A DNA stretch of 5,800 bases from Halanaerobiales bacterium (GCA_016278415.1 JADQBV010000049.1:1-5800), one strand, 5' to 3'. Shown: positions 1 through 5,800, counted from the first letter of the stretch. Notes: generated by a model not told the origin, from the letters alone. Translations and numbers: made by a program.

Positions 1-203
1 CGGCTGCTATTTTAATTAAAAAAGCTGCAGGTATAGATTCAGCTTCAGGTAGACCAAATACTGAAAAAGTTGCTACTATAAGCAAAGATGATGTAAAGGA
101 AATTGCTGAGATTAAAATGCCTGACTTGAATGCCGGTAGTCTTGAAACTGCGATGAGTATGATTGAAGGAACTGCTCGTAGTATGGGGATACTTGTTAAA
201 TAG
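1..203 (+). CDS. rplK: 50S ribosomal protein L11, C-terminal part (5' truncated by window edge)
   Basis: Only the last 66 codons are present; the first complete codon starts at 3 and the TAG stop is 201-203. The visible part is the C-terminal RNA-binding domain. It begins in the conserved Ala-Ala-x-Leu-x-Lys-Lys-Ala-Ala-Gly stretch, has the KMPDLNA motif (visible residues 38-44), and ends in the family signature EGTARSMGI (55-63). In the family this domain binds the GTPase-associated region of 23S rRNA, next to the L10-L12 stalk, and affects factor-dependent GTP hydrolysis and thiopeptide binding. The missing N-terminal domain should lie just left of the window. Placement directly before rplA is the usual bacterial order and supports the call. 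Nothing in the visible part looks degraded. Confidence 0.97.
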   Translation, partial: AAILIKKAAGIDSASGRPNTEKVATISKDDVKEIAEIKMPDLNAGSLETAMSMIEGTARSMGILVK

Positions 204-246
204 AGCTTTAATAACTTTAAGTTAATTTAAGTTGTGTTAATGAGCT
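204..246 (+). other. AT-rich imperfect hairpin in the rplK-rplA gap
   Basis: Immediately after the rplK stop, AGCT plus TTAA (204-211) can pair with TTAA and AGCT (237-240 and 243-246). An inner stem of AACTT/AAGTT (213-217 with 229-233) extends by two A-T pairs across one bulge. The stem is weak and interrupted. It is followed by T-rich DNA but no clean T-run, so it is not a convincing terminator. It could be an mRNA processing or stabilising element between rplK and rplA, or chance pairing in AT-rich sequence. The rest of the gap to 323 holds a spare GGGAGG (282-287) and the rplA ribosome binding site. Confidence 0.3.
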
Positions 247-323
247 AATCTTATATTTATTATTATTGTTTTCAAATAAGTGGGAGGATTTTATTCCGTA
301 TAACCACAAGGAGGAGAATTTTT

Positions 324-1031
324 ATGGCAAAACATAGTAAAAGATTTAATGAAACTCTAGGTAAGGTAGATAGAGAGAAGCTTTATGATTCAATGTCTGC
401 TTTAGAATTAGTAAAAGAAACTTCTACAGCTAATTTCGATGAAACAGTTGAACTTCATGCAAAGCTAGGGGTAGATCCGAAACATGCAGACCAAAATATC
501 AGGGGTACTGTTGTATTACCGAATGGTACTGGTCGGGAAGTAAAAGTGGCTGTTTTTGCAAAGGGTGAAAAAGTAAAAGAGGCAGAAGATGCTGGTGCTG
601 ATATTGTAGGATCAGATGAATTAGCAGAAAAAATTGAAGGTGGTTGGTTAGATTTTGATATTGCAGTTGCAACCCCAGATATGATGAGTGTAGTAGGAAA
701 GTTAGGTAGGGTTCTTGGACCACAGGGATTAATGCCAAATCCGAAGGCTGGTACAGTTACCTTTGATCTTGCTAAGGCAATAAAAGAAATTAAAGCTGGT
801 AAGATAGAATATAGGGTTGATAAAGCTGGTATAGTTCATCTTCCTATGGGTAAGGTTTCTTTTACAGCTGAAGATCTTTTAGAGAATTTCAAGGTTATAA
901 TGGATACATTAGTCAAGGAACGCCCGGCTTCTGCAAAAGGTAGATTTCTTAGAACTGTATCTATTTCGTCCACTATGGGACCTGGTGTGAGAATAAACCC
1001 ATCAGAAATTATGACTTTGATTGGTAGATAA
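324..1031 (+). CDS. rplA: 50S ribosomal protein L1
   Basis: The 235-residue product has the normal bacterial L1 length. It forms the mobile L1 stalk of the large subunit, which helps release deacylated tRNA from the E site. In several bacteria it also represses the rplK-rplA mRNA by binding a mimic of its 23S site. Two-domain layout by family comparison: domain I is made of roughly residues 1-67 and 160-235, and domain II of roughly 68-159. Visible motifs are [16 protein letters not shown] (38-53), the L1 signature [14 protein letters not shown] (128-141) with following AGTV, and the conserved STMGPGV near the C-terminus (216-222), part of the RNA-binding face. The ATG at 324 is preceded by AAGGAGGAG (308-316) at good spacing, which fixes the start. 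It lies 120 bp after rplK and is probably cotranscribed with it; no clear terminator separates them. No obvious L1-binding operator mimic was recognised in the visible gap. In the E. coli case that site lies upstream of rplK, outside this window. Confidence 0.98.
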   Translation: MAKHSKRFNETLGKVDREKLYDSMSALELVKETSTANFDETVELHAKLGVDPKHADQNIRGTVVLPNGTGREVKVAVFAKGEKVKEAEDAGADIVGSDELAEKIEGGWLDFDIAVATPDMMSVVGKLGRVLGPQGLMPNPKAGTVTFDLAKAIKEIKAGKIEYRVDKAGIVHLPMGKVSFTAEDLLENFKVIMDTLVKERPASAKGRFLRTVSISSTMGPGVRINPSEIMTLIGR

Positions 1032-1035
1032 AGTG

Positions 1036-1068
1036 TTGACAACTTTATTAGTTTTATGATATTATAAT
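1036..1068 (+). promoter_or_regulatory. candidate sigma-70/A-type promoter for rplJ-rplL
   Basis: A perfect TTGACA (1036-1041) starts four bases after the rplA stop and a perfect TATAAT lies at 1063-1068. The spacing of 21 bp is longer than the usual 16-18. The better-spaced alternative with a 16-bp spacer is the weaker GATATT (1058-1063). A second TATAAT occurs at 1077-1082 without a good -35. The position just upstream of the L10 leader (from 1101) suits a promoter that transcribes the leader from its 5' end. The elements are seen; their use is inferred. Confidence 0.45.
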
Positions 1069-1100
1069 TAAGTTGTTATAATAATTGAATATTATATAGA

Positions 1101-1201
1101 CCATAGACAGTAGGTGTCTCAAGACTTAATTTCCTACCGAGGTTATAATGCATATAAATTTAAGATATTGCATATAAAATAAACCTCCTGCCTGTCTATG
1201 G
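1101..1201 (+). promoter_or_regulatory. ribosomal protein L10 leader (autoregulatory mRNA structure)
   Basis: This matches the known Firmicutes L10 leader in sequence and architecture. The closing stem is a perfect 10-bp pairing of CCATAGACAG (1101-1110) with CTGTCTATGG (1192-1201). Inside it are a short hairpin, TAGG (1111-1114) with CCTA (1133-1136), and a second arm, GAGGTT (1139-1144) with AACCTC (1182-1187). The second arm is capped by an AT-rich stem in which TGCA-TAT (1149-1155) pairs with ATA-t-TGCA (1165-1172). In the known family, the L10-(L12)n complex binds this junction when in excess over rRNA and represses rplJ-rplL expression. No terminator hairpin with a T-run follows before the rplJ start, so control at the level of translation initiation looks more likely here than attenuation; that part is inference. 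Confidence 0.9.
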
Positions 1202-1240
1202 GTGGGAATTATTTATGTACAGGTAATTTGTTTAATTTTG

Positions 1241-1256
1241 AGGGGGTGAAATGGTG
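1241..1256 (+). promoter_or_regulatory. rplJ ribosome binding site with two possible start codons
   Basis: AGGGGGTGA (1241-1249) resembles the anti-SD complement GGAGGTGA with one A-to-G change. ATG (1251) and GTG (1254) are adjacent in-frame starts. From the last G of GGGGG (1246), ATG is only 4 nt away while GTG is 7 nt away. The rpoB site has the same GGGGGTG at 7 nt from its ATG. Starting at GTG gives an N-terminus of the form M-A-R-P-E-K, which is typical of L10. GTG at 1254 may therefore be the real start, one codon inside the longer reading. Confidence 0.5.
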
Positions 1257-1769
1257 GCAAGACCAGAAAAAGAAGCTGTTGTTAATGAGGTTGTTGAGAA
1301 ACTGCAATCTGCTAAGTCTGTTGTGGTTACTGACTATAAGGGGCTAGACGTTGCATCTATCACTGAATTACGTAAACAGCTAAGAGAAGCCGGCGTTGAG
1401 TATAAGGTTGTAAAAAACACCCTTGCCAGAATTGCTGCTAAAAAAGCAGAGTGGGATGATCTTAACCAAATGTTTGTGGGACCAACGGCTATAGCTTTTG
1501 GTATCGAGGATGCTGTATCTCCTGCTAAAATTTTAGTTGATTTTGCAAAAGATAATGAGCAATTAGAAATTAAGGGTGGAGCATTAAATGGAGAAATAAT
1601 TAGCTTAGATAAAGTTAAGTCCTTGGCCGATATACCTCCTAGAGAGGTTCTGTTAGCTAAAGCACTTGCTGGAATGAAATCTCCAATTAGTGGCTTGGTT
1701 AACGTTTTACAAGGCAATCTCAGAGGATTTGTTCAGGTGTTGAATCAGATAAAGGAACAAAAGGCTTAA
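1251..1769 (+). CDS. rplJ: 50S ribosomal protein L10 (stalk base)
   Basis: The 172-residue product has normal L10 length. It anchors L7/L12 dimers to the 23S GTPase-associated centre beside L11, forming the stalk that recruits translation factors. The N-terminal RNA-binding domain shows [10 protein letters not shown] (23-32), the basic stretch [20 protein letters not shown] (41-60), GPTAIAF (77-83) and IKGG (107-110). The C-terminal region from about 128 has [22 protein letters not shown], followed by the long helix (about 146-170) that in the family carries the binding sites for L12 dimers. The start is either ATG 1251, used here, or GTG 1254, which has better ribosome-binding spacing. The gene follows its own L10 leader (1101-1201) and is 60 bp upstream of rplL, so the two are very likely cotranslated from one mRNA under L10 feedback. 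Nothing appears unusual in the protein. Confidence 0.98.
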   Translation: MVARPEKEAVVNEVVEKLQSAKSVVVTDYKGLDVASITELRKQLREAGVEYKVVKNTLARIAAKKAEWDDLNQMFVGPTAIAFGIEDAVSPAKILVDFAKDNEQLEIKGGALNGEIISLDKVKSLADIPPREVLLAKALAGMKSPISGLVNVLQGNLRGFVQVLNQIKEQKA

Positions 1770-1829
1770 ATAAATATTGGAAGATTAATTAAAATTATGG
1801 TTTTAAAAATATAAGGAGGTTTACTTAAG

Positions 1830-2198
1830 ATGAATAAAGAAGAAATTATGAAAGCTATTGAAGAAATGACTGTATTAGAATTAGCAGAATTGGTAGAAGA
1901 GTTAGAGGAAAAATTTGGTGTTAGTGCTGCAGCTCCTGTAGCTATGGCTGCAATGCCTGGTGGTGCTGGTGCTGAAGAAGAAGAACAAACAGAATTTGAT
2001 GTATTCTTAGCAGAAATCGGTGGCAAAAAAATTAATGTTATTAAAGCCGTTCGCGAAATTACAGGACTTGGATTAAAAGAAGCTAAGGCAGTAGTTGACG
2101 AAGCTCCTGGTAATGTTAAGGAAGCTGTAAGTAAAGAAGAAGCAGAAGAAATGAAATCAAAATTAGAAGAAGCAGGAGCTACTGTAGAATTAAAGTAG
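1830..2198 (+). CDS. rplL: 50S ribosomal protein L7/L12
   Basis: The product is 122 residues, the usual length, and acidic. It is the only multi-copy ribosomal protein: dimers bind the L10 C-terminal helix and their mobile C-terminal domains contact EF-Tu, EF-G, IF2 and release factors. The N-terminal dimerisation and L10-binding helices span about 1-31. A flexible Ala/Gly/Pro/Glu-rich hinge covers about 33-52. The globular C-terminal domain (about 54-122) has the conserved factor-binding face [20 protein letters not shown] (67-86) followed by VVDEAP. The ATG at 1830 follows AAGGAGGT (1813-1820), a stronger match to the anti-SD than the rplJ site. This fits the need for more L12 than L10 per ribosome, although that link is inference. 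It is the last gene before a strong terminator. Confidence 0.98.
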   Translation: MNKEEIMKAIEEMTVLELAELVEELEEKFGVSAAAPVAMAAMPGGAGAEEEEQTEFDVFLAEIGGKKINVIKAVREITGLGLKEAKAVVDEAPGNVKEAVSKEEAEEMKSKLEEAGATVELK

Positions 2199-2216
2199 TT
2201 ATCCGGAAATTTAATA

Positions 2217-2246
2217 AATCTTATATATGATGAATATATGAAGATT
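2217..2246 (+). other. AT-rich hairpin directly abutting the rplL terminator
   Basis: AATCTT (2217-2222) pairs with AAGATT (2241-2246). ATATA (2223-2227) pairs with TATAT (2235-2239), with one bulged G at 2240 and a 7-nt loop, giving 11 bp in all. Its last base touches the first base of the terminator stem at 2247, so the transcript could form two back-to-back hairpins. It may protect the mRNA 3' end or serve as a processing site. AT-rich composition makes chance pairing possible. Confidence 0.4.
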
Positions 2247-2280
2247 AAGAAACACCCTGATTGTATTCAGGGTGTTTCTT
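2247..2280 (+). terminator. intrinsic terminator after rplL
   Basis: AAGAAACACCCTGA (2247-2260) and TCAGGGTGTTTCTT (2267-2280) form a perfect 14-bp stem with a 6-nt loop, GC-rich at its top. The T-rich end of the stem and the following CACTTTTGATGTTTTT provide a U-rich though interrupted tail. This is the strongest hairpin in the window and should end, or strongly attenuate, the rplJ-rplL transcript before rpoB. E. coli also has a partial terminator between rplL and rpoB, so some read-through here cannot be excluded. Confidence 0.9.
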
Positions 2281-2317
2281 CACTTTTGATGTTTTTCATA
2301 TATTTTAAATATTTATC

Positions 2318-2346
2318 TTGACAAGCCAATTACATTATGATAATAT
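2318..2346 (+). promoter_or_regulatory. candidate promoter for rpoB
   Basis: A perfect TTGACA (2318-2323) is followed after 17 bp by TAATAT (2341-2346), or after 15 bp by the closer match GATAAT (2339-2344). It begins 37 bp after the terminator stem, the expected place for a promoter restarting transcription into rpoB. Using it would give an mRNA leader of roughly 400 nt. A downstream perfect TATAAT (2713-2718) with a poor -35 (TTAGCA at 2688, 19-bp spacer) is an alternative or additional start. Confidence 0.55.
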
Positions 2347-2351
2347 TATTT

Positions 2352-2366
2352 ATTGTCGATAACAAT
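2352..2366. promoter_or_regulatory. short inverted repeat, possible operator
   Basis: ATTGT (2352-2356) and ACAAT (2362-2366) form a 5-bp dyad around a 5-bp centre, just downstream of the candidate rpoB -10 and so near the expected transcription start. That position would suit a repressor site. It does not match a regulator motif I can name with confidence, and five-base dyads are common in AT-rich DNA. Confidence 0.2.
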
Positions 2367-2602
2367 CTGATAAAATGGTTATTTTATACTTATAACTTTC
2401 TACTAAGGGTAGATACATAGGCTTCAATTTCGTATTTTTTTTGATCTCTATAAGATGTATATGTATTTTTAATCCTGGTTATAATATAAATGACTGTTTT
2501 TTTATACTAAATAAACTTTTTTGAGTTAAATTTTACTGAAGATGTTAATACTTAGGGAAAATTATATATATTATGTGAAATTGCTAGTATATATTGATAT
2601 AT

Positions 2603-2667
2603 GATATATAAAAGATATATAAAACTATATAAAAATTATATAACTATTATAAAAAATTGCTAAAAAA
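2603..2667 (+). repeat. 11-bp degenerate tandem repeat with phased A-tracts
   Basis: Two identical 11-mers, GATATATAAAA (2603-2613 and 2614-2624), are followed by the variants CTATATAAAAA (2625-2635), TTATATAACTA (2636-2646) and TTATAAAAAAT (2647-2657). Runs of four to six A occur at 2610-2613, 2621-2624, 2631-2635, 2651-2656 and 2662-2667. Their centres are about 11, 10.5, 20.5 and 11 bp apart, which is in phase with the DNA helix. Phased A-tracts are known to bend DNA. The stretch lies about 85-140 bp upstream of the rpoB ATG. A role in promoter activation or protein binding is inferred; the phasing is directly seen. Confidence 0.6.
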
Positions 2668-2709
2668 CTTATATTCTATAGTTGTTATTAGCAAGGTTGG
2701 TTCCTTGCT
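2657..2709 (+). promoter_or_regulatory. pair of mutually exclusive hairpins in the rpoB leader
   Basis: AGCAAGG (2690-2696) and CCTTGCT (2703-2709) form a perfect 7-bp stem with a 6-nt loop, followed by a moderately T-rich tail. The left arm is also complementary to an upstream element: TTGCTAA (2657-2663) pairs perfectly with TTAGCAA (2688-2694), with an added AAC/GTT extension inside. The two structures share 2690-2694 and cannot form together, which is the layout of an attenuator. The tail is interrupted by A and G, so termination would be weak. A second copy of the element, AAATTGCTA at 2578-2586, repeats that at 2654-2662. Confidence 0.4.
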
Positions 2710-2739
2710 TTATATAATGTTTAATAAAATTGTTATCCT

Positions 2740-2746
2740 GGGGGTG
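2740..2746 (+). promoter_or_regulatory. rpoB ribosome binding site
   Basis: GGGGGTG lies 7 nt (counting from the last G of the G5 run) before the ATG at 2752. It is the same unusual G5-TG form as at rplJ, rather than the AAGGAGG seen at rplA and rplL. Confidence 0.8.
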
Positions 2747-2751
2747 CAAAA

Positions 2752-5700
2752 ATGGCAAATTTAAGGAGAAAAAGATATAGTTTTGCCAAGATTGAAGATG
2801 CACTAGAAGTGCCTGATTTAATTCAAACACAGGTCGAATCGTATGATCAGTTTTTAGAGGAAGGGTTAAAAGAGGTATTCGAAGAGATTTCACCAATTGA
2901 AGACTTTTCAGAGAATCTAATACTGGAATTTGTTGATTATTACTTGGGAGATCCTAATTATGAAGTTGAAGAATGCCGTGACAGAGACGCTACTTATTCT
3001 GCTCCTTTACAGGTAAAAGTTAGGTTGATTAACCGAGAAACAGGTGAAGTTAAAGAACAGGAAGTTTTTATGGGGGACTTCCCACTAATGAGCAGTAAGG
3101 GTACATTTATTATTAATGGTGCCGAAAGAGTAGTTGTTAATCAGTTGATCCGTTCATCTGGTGTATACTTCGATGAGGAAAGAACAAAAGATGGTAGAAG
3201 ACTAATATCTGCCAATATTATTCCTAATAGAGGTGCTTGGATTGAGTTTGAGTATGATAAAAAAAGAATAGTATCTGTACGGGTTGATCGTACTAGAAAG
3301 ATGCCGTCAACTGTTTTGTTTAGGGCTTTAGGTTATGATAGTGATTTTGACCTCTTAAAAGCATTCGATGAACATGAGGTTATACAGGATACAATTGAGA
3401 GGGATAATACAGATTCTACAGATGAAGCGCTTATTGAATTATATAAGAGATTAAGACCTGGAGAACCGCCAACAGTAGAGAGTGCAAAAAATCTAATAAA
3501 TTCTCTCTTCTTTGATCCTAAAAGGTATGATATGGCAGCAGTTGGTCGTTATAAATTAAATAAAAAGCTAGAACTAGATGTTGATCCTGATAAACGTTGT
3601 CTTGATAAGAAGGATATTGTTGAAACTGTTAGATACTTATTAAAACTTATTGATAACCATCCGGATGCAATAATAGATGATATTGATCATTTGGGTAACC
3701 GGCGTCTTAAGACTGTTGGTGAATTATTACAAAATCAATTTAGAATTGGGCTATCTAGAATGGAACGTGTTGTTAAGGAAAGAATGACAATACAAGATAT
3801 AGATGTTGTAACACCACAGGCCTTAATAAATACAAGACCTGTAGTAGCATCTATTCAAGAATTCTTTGGTAGTAGTCAGTTATCACAATTTATGGATCAA
3901 ACTAATCCATTGTCTGAACTTGCTCATAAAAGAAGGGTAAGTGCACTTGGACCAGGAGGTTTAAGTAGAGATAGAGCTGGTTTTGAGGTTCGTGATGTTC
4001 ACCATTCGCATTATGGAAGAATATGTCCTATTGAGACTCCTGAGGGTCCTAATATTGGATTGATTGGTCAAATGAGTACATTTGCCACTATAAACCCGTT
4101 TGGTTTTCTGGAGACACCATATCGTACGGTGGTTGACAGTAAACCTACTGATAATATTGAATATCTGACTGCTGATGAAGAAGACAGATATATAATTGCA
4201 CAGGCTAATGAGTTGATAGGCGAAGATGGACATTTCGTAAACGAACATGTTATTTCCCGTTTTAAGGGGGATATTCTGGAGATTTCTCCTGAAAAAGTAG
4301 ATTATATGGATGTATCTCCAAAACAGTTAGTCGGTGTATCTGCTTCTATGATTCCCTTTCTGGAAAATGATGATGCAAATAGGGCTTTAATGGGAGCTAA
4401 TATGCAGCGTCAGGCTGTACCATTGCTAACACCTGATGCACCTGTAGTAGGTACTGGAATGGAGTACAAGGCTGCTAAGGATTCTGGTGCTGTAATATTG
4501 GCTAGAAATTCTGGCACAGCTGTTAAGGTTACAGGTGATCAGATTCTAATTAAAACAGATAAAGGAAATATAGATAGTTACAAATTAATGAAATTTAAAA
4601 GATCCAATCAAGGTAGTTGTGTAAACCAACGACCAATAGTAAGAAAAGGTGATAGGGTAGAGAAAGGTGAAATAATTGCTGATGGCCCTTCGACTGAACA
4701 TGGAGACATGGCTTTAGGTAGAAATACTATGATTGCTTTTATGCCCTGGGAAGGATATAACTACGAAGATGCGATCTTAATTAGTGAAAGATTAGTTCAG
4801 GAAGATGCCTTTACTTCTATTCATATCGAAGAACATGAGGCAGAAGCTCGTGATACTAAACTAGGACCTGAGGAGATAACCAGAGATATTCCTAATGTAG
4901 GTGAATCTGCTCTAAAAAACCTGGATGACAGAGGTATTATCAGGGTAGGAGCAGAAGTGAAGGAAGGCGATATTTTAGTTGGAAAGGTTACCCCTAAGGG
5001 AGAAACAGAGCTTTCGGCTGAAGAACGGCTATTAAGGGCTATATTTGGAGAGAAAGCCCGGGAAGTTCGTGATACATCTTTAAAAGTACCTCATGGTGAG
5101 ATAGGTATTGTTGTTGATGTAAAAGTCTTCTCTAGAGAACAGGGAGATGAGCTTAAACCTGGTGTTAATAGATTAGTACGTGTATATATAGCCACAAAAC
5201 GTAAAATATCCGTTGGTGATAAAATGGCTGGACGGCATGGTAATAAGGGTGTTATTTCTCGAATATTACCTGAAGAAGATATGCCTTTCTTACCAAATGG
5301 TGAGCCAGTAGAAATAGTACTTAATCCTCTGGGTGTTCCCTCTCGTATGAATATAGGTCAGGTACTGGAAGTACATCTTGGAATGGCCGCTAAGGCACTG
5401 GGGCTTCATATAGAAACTCCTGTATTTAATGGTGCCCGAGAAGAAGATGTTGAGGATATGCTGGAAAAGGCTGGTCTAGATCGAGATGGTAAGACTGTTT
5501 TACATGACGGTAGGACTGGAGAGCCCTTTGATAATAGAGTAACTGTTGGTTATATGTATATTTTAAAATTACATCACCTTGTTGCTGATAAAATACATGC
5601 TCGCTCTACTGGACCTTATTCTTTGGTCACCCAACAACCACTTGGTGGTAAAGCACAATTTGGTGGACAGAGATTTGGAGAGATGGAGGTTTGGGCTTTG

Positions 5701-5800
5701 GAGGCATATGGTGCTTCTTATACACTTCAGGAGATGCTTACAGTGAAATCTGATGATGTTGTAGGTAGAGTTAAAACCTATGAAGCGATTGTTAAAGGTG
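2752..5800 (+). CDS. rpoB: DNA-directed RNA polymerase subunit beta, 3' truncated by window edge
   Basis: An open frame of 1016 complete codons continues past the right edge. The ATG at 2752 is the first start after the in-frame TAA at 2725 and has a well-placed ribosome binding site. The product is the beta subunit of core RNA polymerase, which with beta' forms the catalytic cleft. Domains in order: protrusion and lobe, with [11 protein letters not shown] and [13 protein letters not shown] in the first 130 residues; fork and rifampicin region, [13 protein letters not shown] (371-383) to [11 protein letters not shown] (428-438); [12 protein letters not shown] (664-675); GKVTPKGE (744-751) before the flap; [13 protein letters not shown] (822-834) with the active-site lysines K824 and K832; and [24 protein letters not shown] (965-988) near the beta' clamp contact. 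Rifampicin-contact residues S378, Q379, D382, H392, R395 and S397 match the sensitive E. coli residues S512, Q513, D516, H526, R529 and S531. The large E. coli insertions in the lobe and after the flap are absent, so by alignment the full protein should be about 1,080-1,100 residues. rpoC is expected next. Confidence 0.98.
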   Translation, partial: MANLRRKRYSFAKIEDALEVPDLIQTQVESYDQFLEEGLKEVFEEISPIEDFSENLILEFVDYYLGDPNYEVEECRDRDATYSAPLQVKVRLINRETGEVKEQEVFMGDFPLMSSKGTFIINGAERVVVNQLIRSSGVYFDEERTKDGRRLISANIIPNRGAWIEFEYDKKRIVSVRVDRTRKMPSTVLFRALGYDSDFDLLKAFDEHEVIQDTIERDNTDSTDEALIELYKRLRPGEPPTVESAKNLINSLFFDPKRYDMAAVGRYKLNKKLELDVDPDKRCLDKKDIVETVRYLLKLIDNHPDAIIDDIDHLGNRRLKTVGELLQNQFRIGLSRMERVVKERMTIQDIDVVTPQALINTRPVVASIQEFFGSSQLSQFMDQTNPLSELAHKRRVSALGPGGLSRDRAGFEVRDVHHSHYGRICPIETPEGPNIGLIGQMSTFATINPFGFLETPYRTVVDSKPTDNIEYLTADEEDRYIIAQANELIGEDGHFVNEHVISRFKGDILEISPEKVDYMDVSPKQLVGVSASMIPFLENDDANRALMGANMQRQAVPLLTPDAPVVGTGMEYKAAKDSGAVILARNSGTAVKVTGDQILIKTDKGNIDSYKLMKFKRSNQGSCVNQRPIVRKGDRVEKGEIIADGPSTEHGDMALGRNTMIAFMPWEGYNYEDAILISERLVQEDAFTSIHIEEHEAEARDTKLGPEEITRDIPNVGESALKNLDDRGIIRVGAEVKEGDILVGKVTPKGETELSAEERLLRAIFGEKAREVRDTSLKVPHGEIGIVVDVKVFSREQGDELKPGVNRLVRVYIATKRKISVGDKMAGRHGNKGVISRILPEEDMPFLPNGEPVEIVLNPLGVPSRMNIGQVLEVHLGMAAKALGLHIETPVFNGAREEDVEDMLEKAGLDRDGKTVLHDGRTGEPFDNRVTVGYMYILKLHHLVADKIHARSTGPYSLVTQQPLGGKAQFGGQRFGEMEVWALEAYGASYTLQEMLTVKSDDVVGRVKTYEAIVKG

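Larger units (their letters stand above)
2281..2751 (+). other. long non-coding rpoB upstream region
   Basis: About 470 bp lie between the rplL terminator and the rpoB ATG without a credible gene on either strand. In Bacillus subtilis this gap holds a small methyltransferase gene (ybxB); nothing similar is readable here. The region is strongly AT-rich and contains a candidate promoter (2318-2346), a short inverted repeat (2352-2366), a T8 run (2435-2442) with no good stem before it, an isolated TATAAT (2480-2485), phased A-tracts (2603-2667), alternative hairpins (2657-2709), another perfect TATAAT (2713-2718) and the rpoB ribosome binding site. It probably supplies independent promoter(s) and leader control for the RNA polymerase genes. 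Confidence 0.7.

Noticed and set aside
499..738. Minus-strand open frame of 79 codons within rplA
   Set aside because: It is fully antisense to the highly conserved L1 gene; its composition is low-complexity Leu/Gln/His as expected of a shadow frame, and it has no ribosome binding site or family resemblance.
836..1042. Minus-strand open frame of 68 codons overlapping the rplA 3' end
   Set aside because: It is a shadow of L1 coding sequence with no recognisable protein features.
1334..1717. Minus-strand open frame of 127 codons inside rplJ
   Set aside because: It is antisense to L10 and explained by the codon bias of the real gene; it matches no family I recognise.
1766..2026. Minus-strand open frame of 86 codons over the rplL 5' half
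   Set aside because: Its Ser/Ala-rich, then Ile/Phe-rich sequence mirrors the Ala/Glu-rich L7/L12 codons and the AT-rich gap; it is a shadow.
2399..2442. TCTAC/GTAGA hairpin (2399-2413) followed by a T8 run (2435-2442), considered as a terminator
   Set aside because: The stem has only 5 bp and the T-run begins 22 nt after it, too far for an intrinsic terminator; no better stem abuts the T-run.
2480..2485. Perfect TATAAT in the rpoB leader as a promoter -10
   Set aside because: There is no acceptable -35 at 16-18 bp upstream; isolated TATAAT is expected by chance in DNA this AT-rich.
2669..2896. Minus-strand open frame of 75 codons spanning the rpoB start
   Set aside because: More than half is antisense to conserved RpoB codons and the rest is AT-rich leader; there is no supporting signal.
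3961..4248. Minus-strand open frame of 95 codons inside rpoB
   Set aside because: It is antisense to one of the most conserved parts of RpoB and is a chance open frame.
1..5800. Mobile element, CRISPR array, defence system, tRNA or novel gene cassette
   Set aside because: Every coding stretch is explained by rplK, rplA, rplJ, rplL or rpoB, and I saw no spaced direct repeats, tRNA-like folds, transposase motifs or terminal inverted repeats in the gaps.

Overview
The window holds part of the conserved bacterial ribosomal-protein/RNA-polymerase cluster, all on the + strand: rplK (3' end), rplA, rplJ, rplL and rpoB (5' part, running off the right edge). All five proteins are collinear with well-known families and none looks broken. 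The DNA is AT-rich, Shine-Dalgarno sequences are strong, and the rpoB product lacks the two large lineage insertions of the E. coli beta subunit. This points to a low-GC Gram-positive-type (Firmicutes) bacterium. My impression is an anaerobic clostridia-like or Halanaerobiales-type lineage, but the genus cannot be fixed from this window alone.

Layout: 1-203 is the C-terminal RNA-binding domain of L11. 204-323 is a short gap with an AT-rich imperfect hairpin and the rplA ribosome binding site. 324-1031 is rplA (L1). 1032-1250 carries a candidate promoter followed by a clear L10-type autoregulatory leader RNA (1101-1201). 1251-1769 is rplJ (L10) and 1830-2198 is rplL (L7/L12). A strong intrinsic terminator with a perfect 14-bp stem (2247-2280) closes the ribosomal-protein unit. 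2281-2751 is a long non-coding AT-rich region before rpoB (2752 to beyond 5800).

The genes work together in translation and transcription. L11, L10 and L7/L12 form the GTPase-associated centre and stalk of the 50S subunit, L1 forms the opposite mobile stalk at the E site, and rpoB encodes the RNA polymerase beta subunit. The L10 leader is expected to let free L10-(L12)n repress its own rplJ-rplL mRNA. The terminator after rplL, plus a candidate promoter at 2318-2346, suggests rpoB is partly or wholly uncoupled from the ribosomal proteins.

There is no sign of a mobile element, CRISPR, defence system or novel protein. The parts worth a second look are all in the non-coding rpoB leader: A-tracts repeated at about 10.5-11 bp (2610-2667), two mutually exclusive hairpins just before the rpoB start (2657-2709), and several candidate promoter elements. 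These are pattern-based inferences in AT-rich DNA and could be partly chance.
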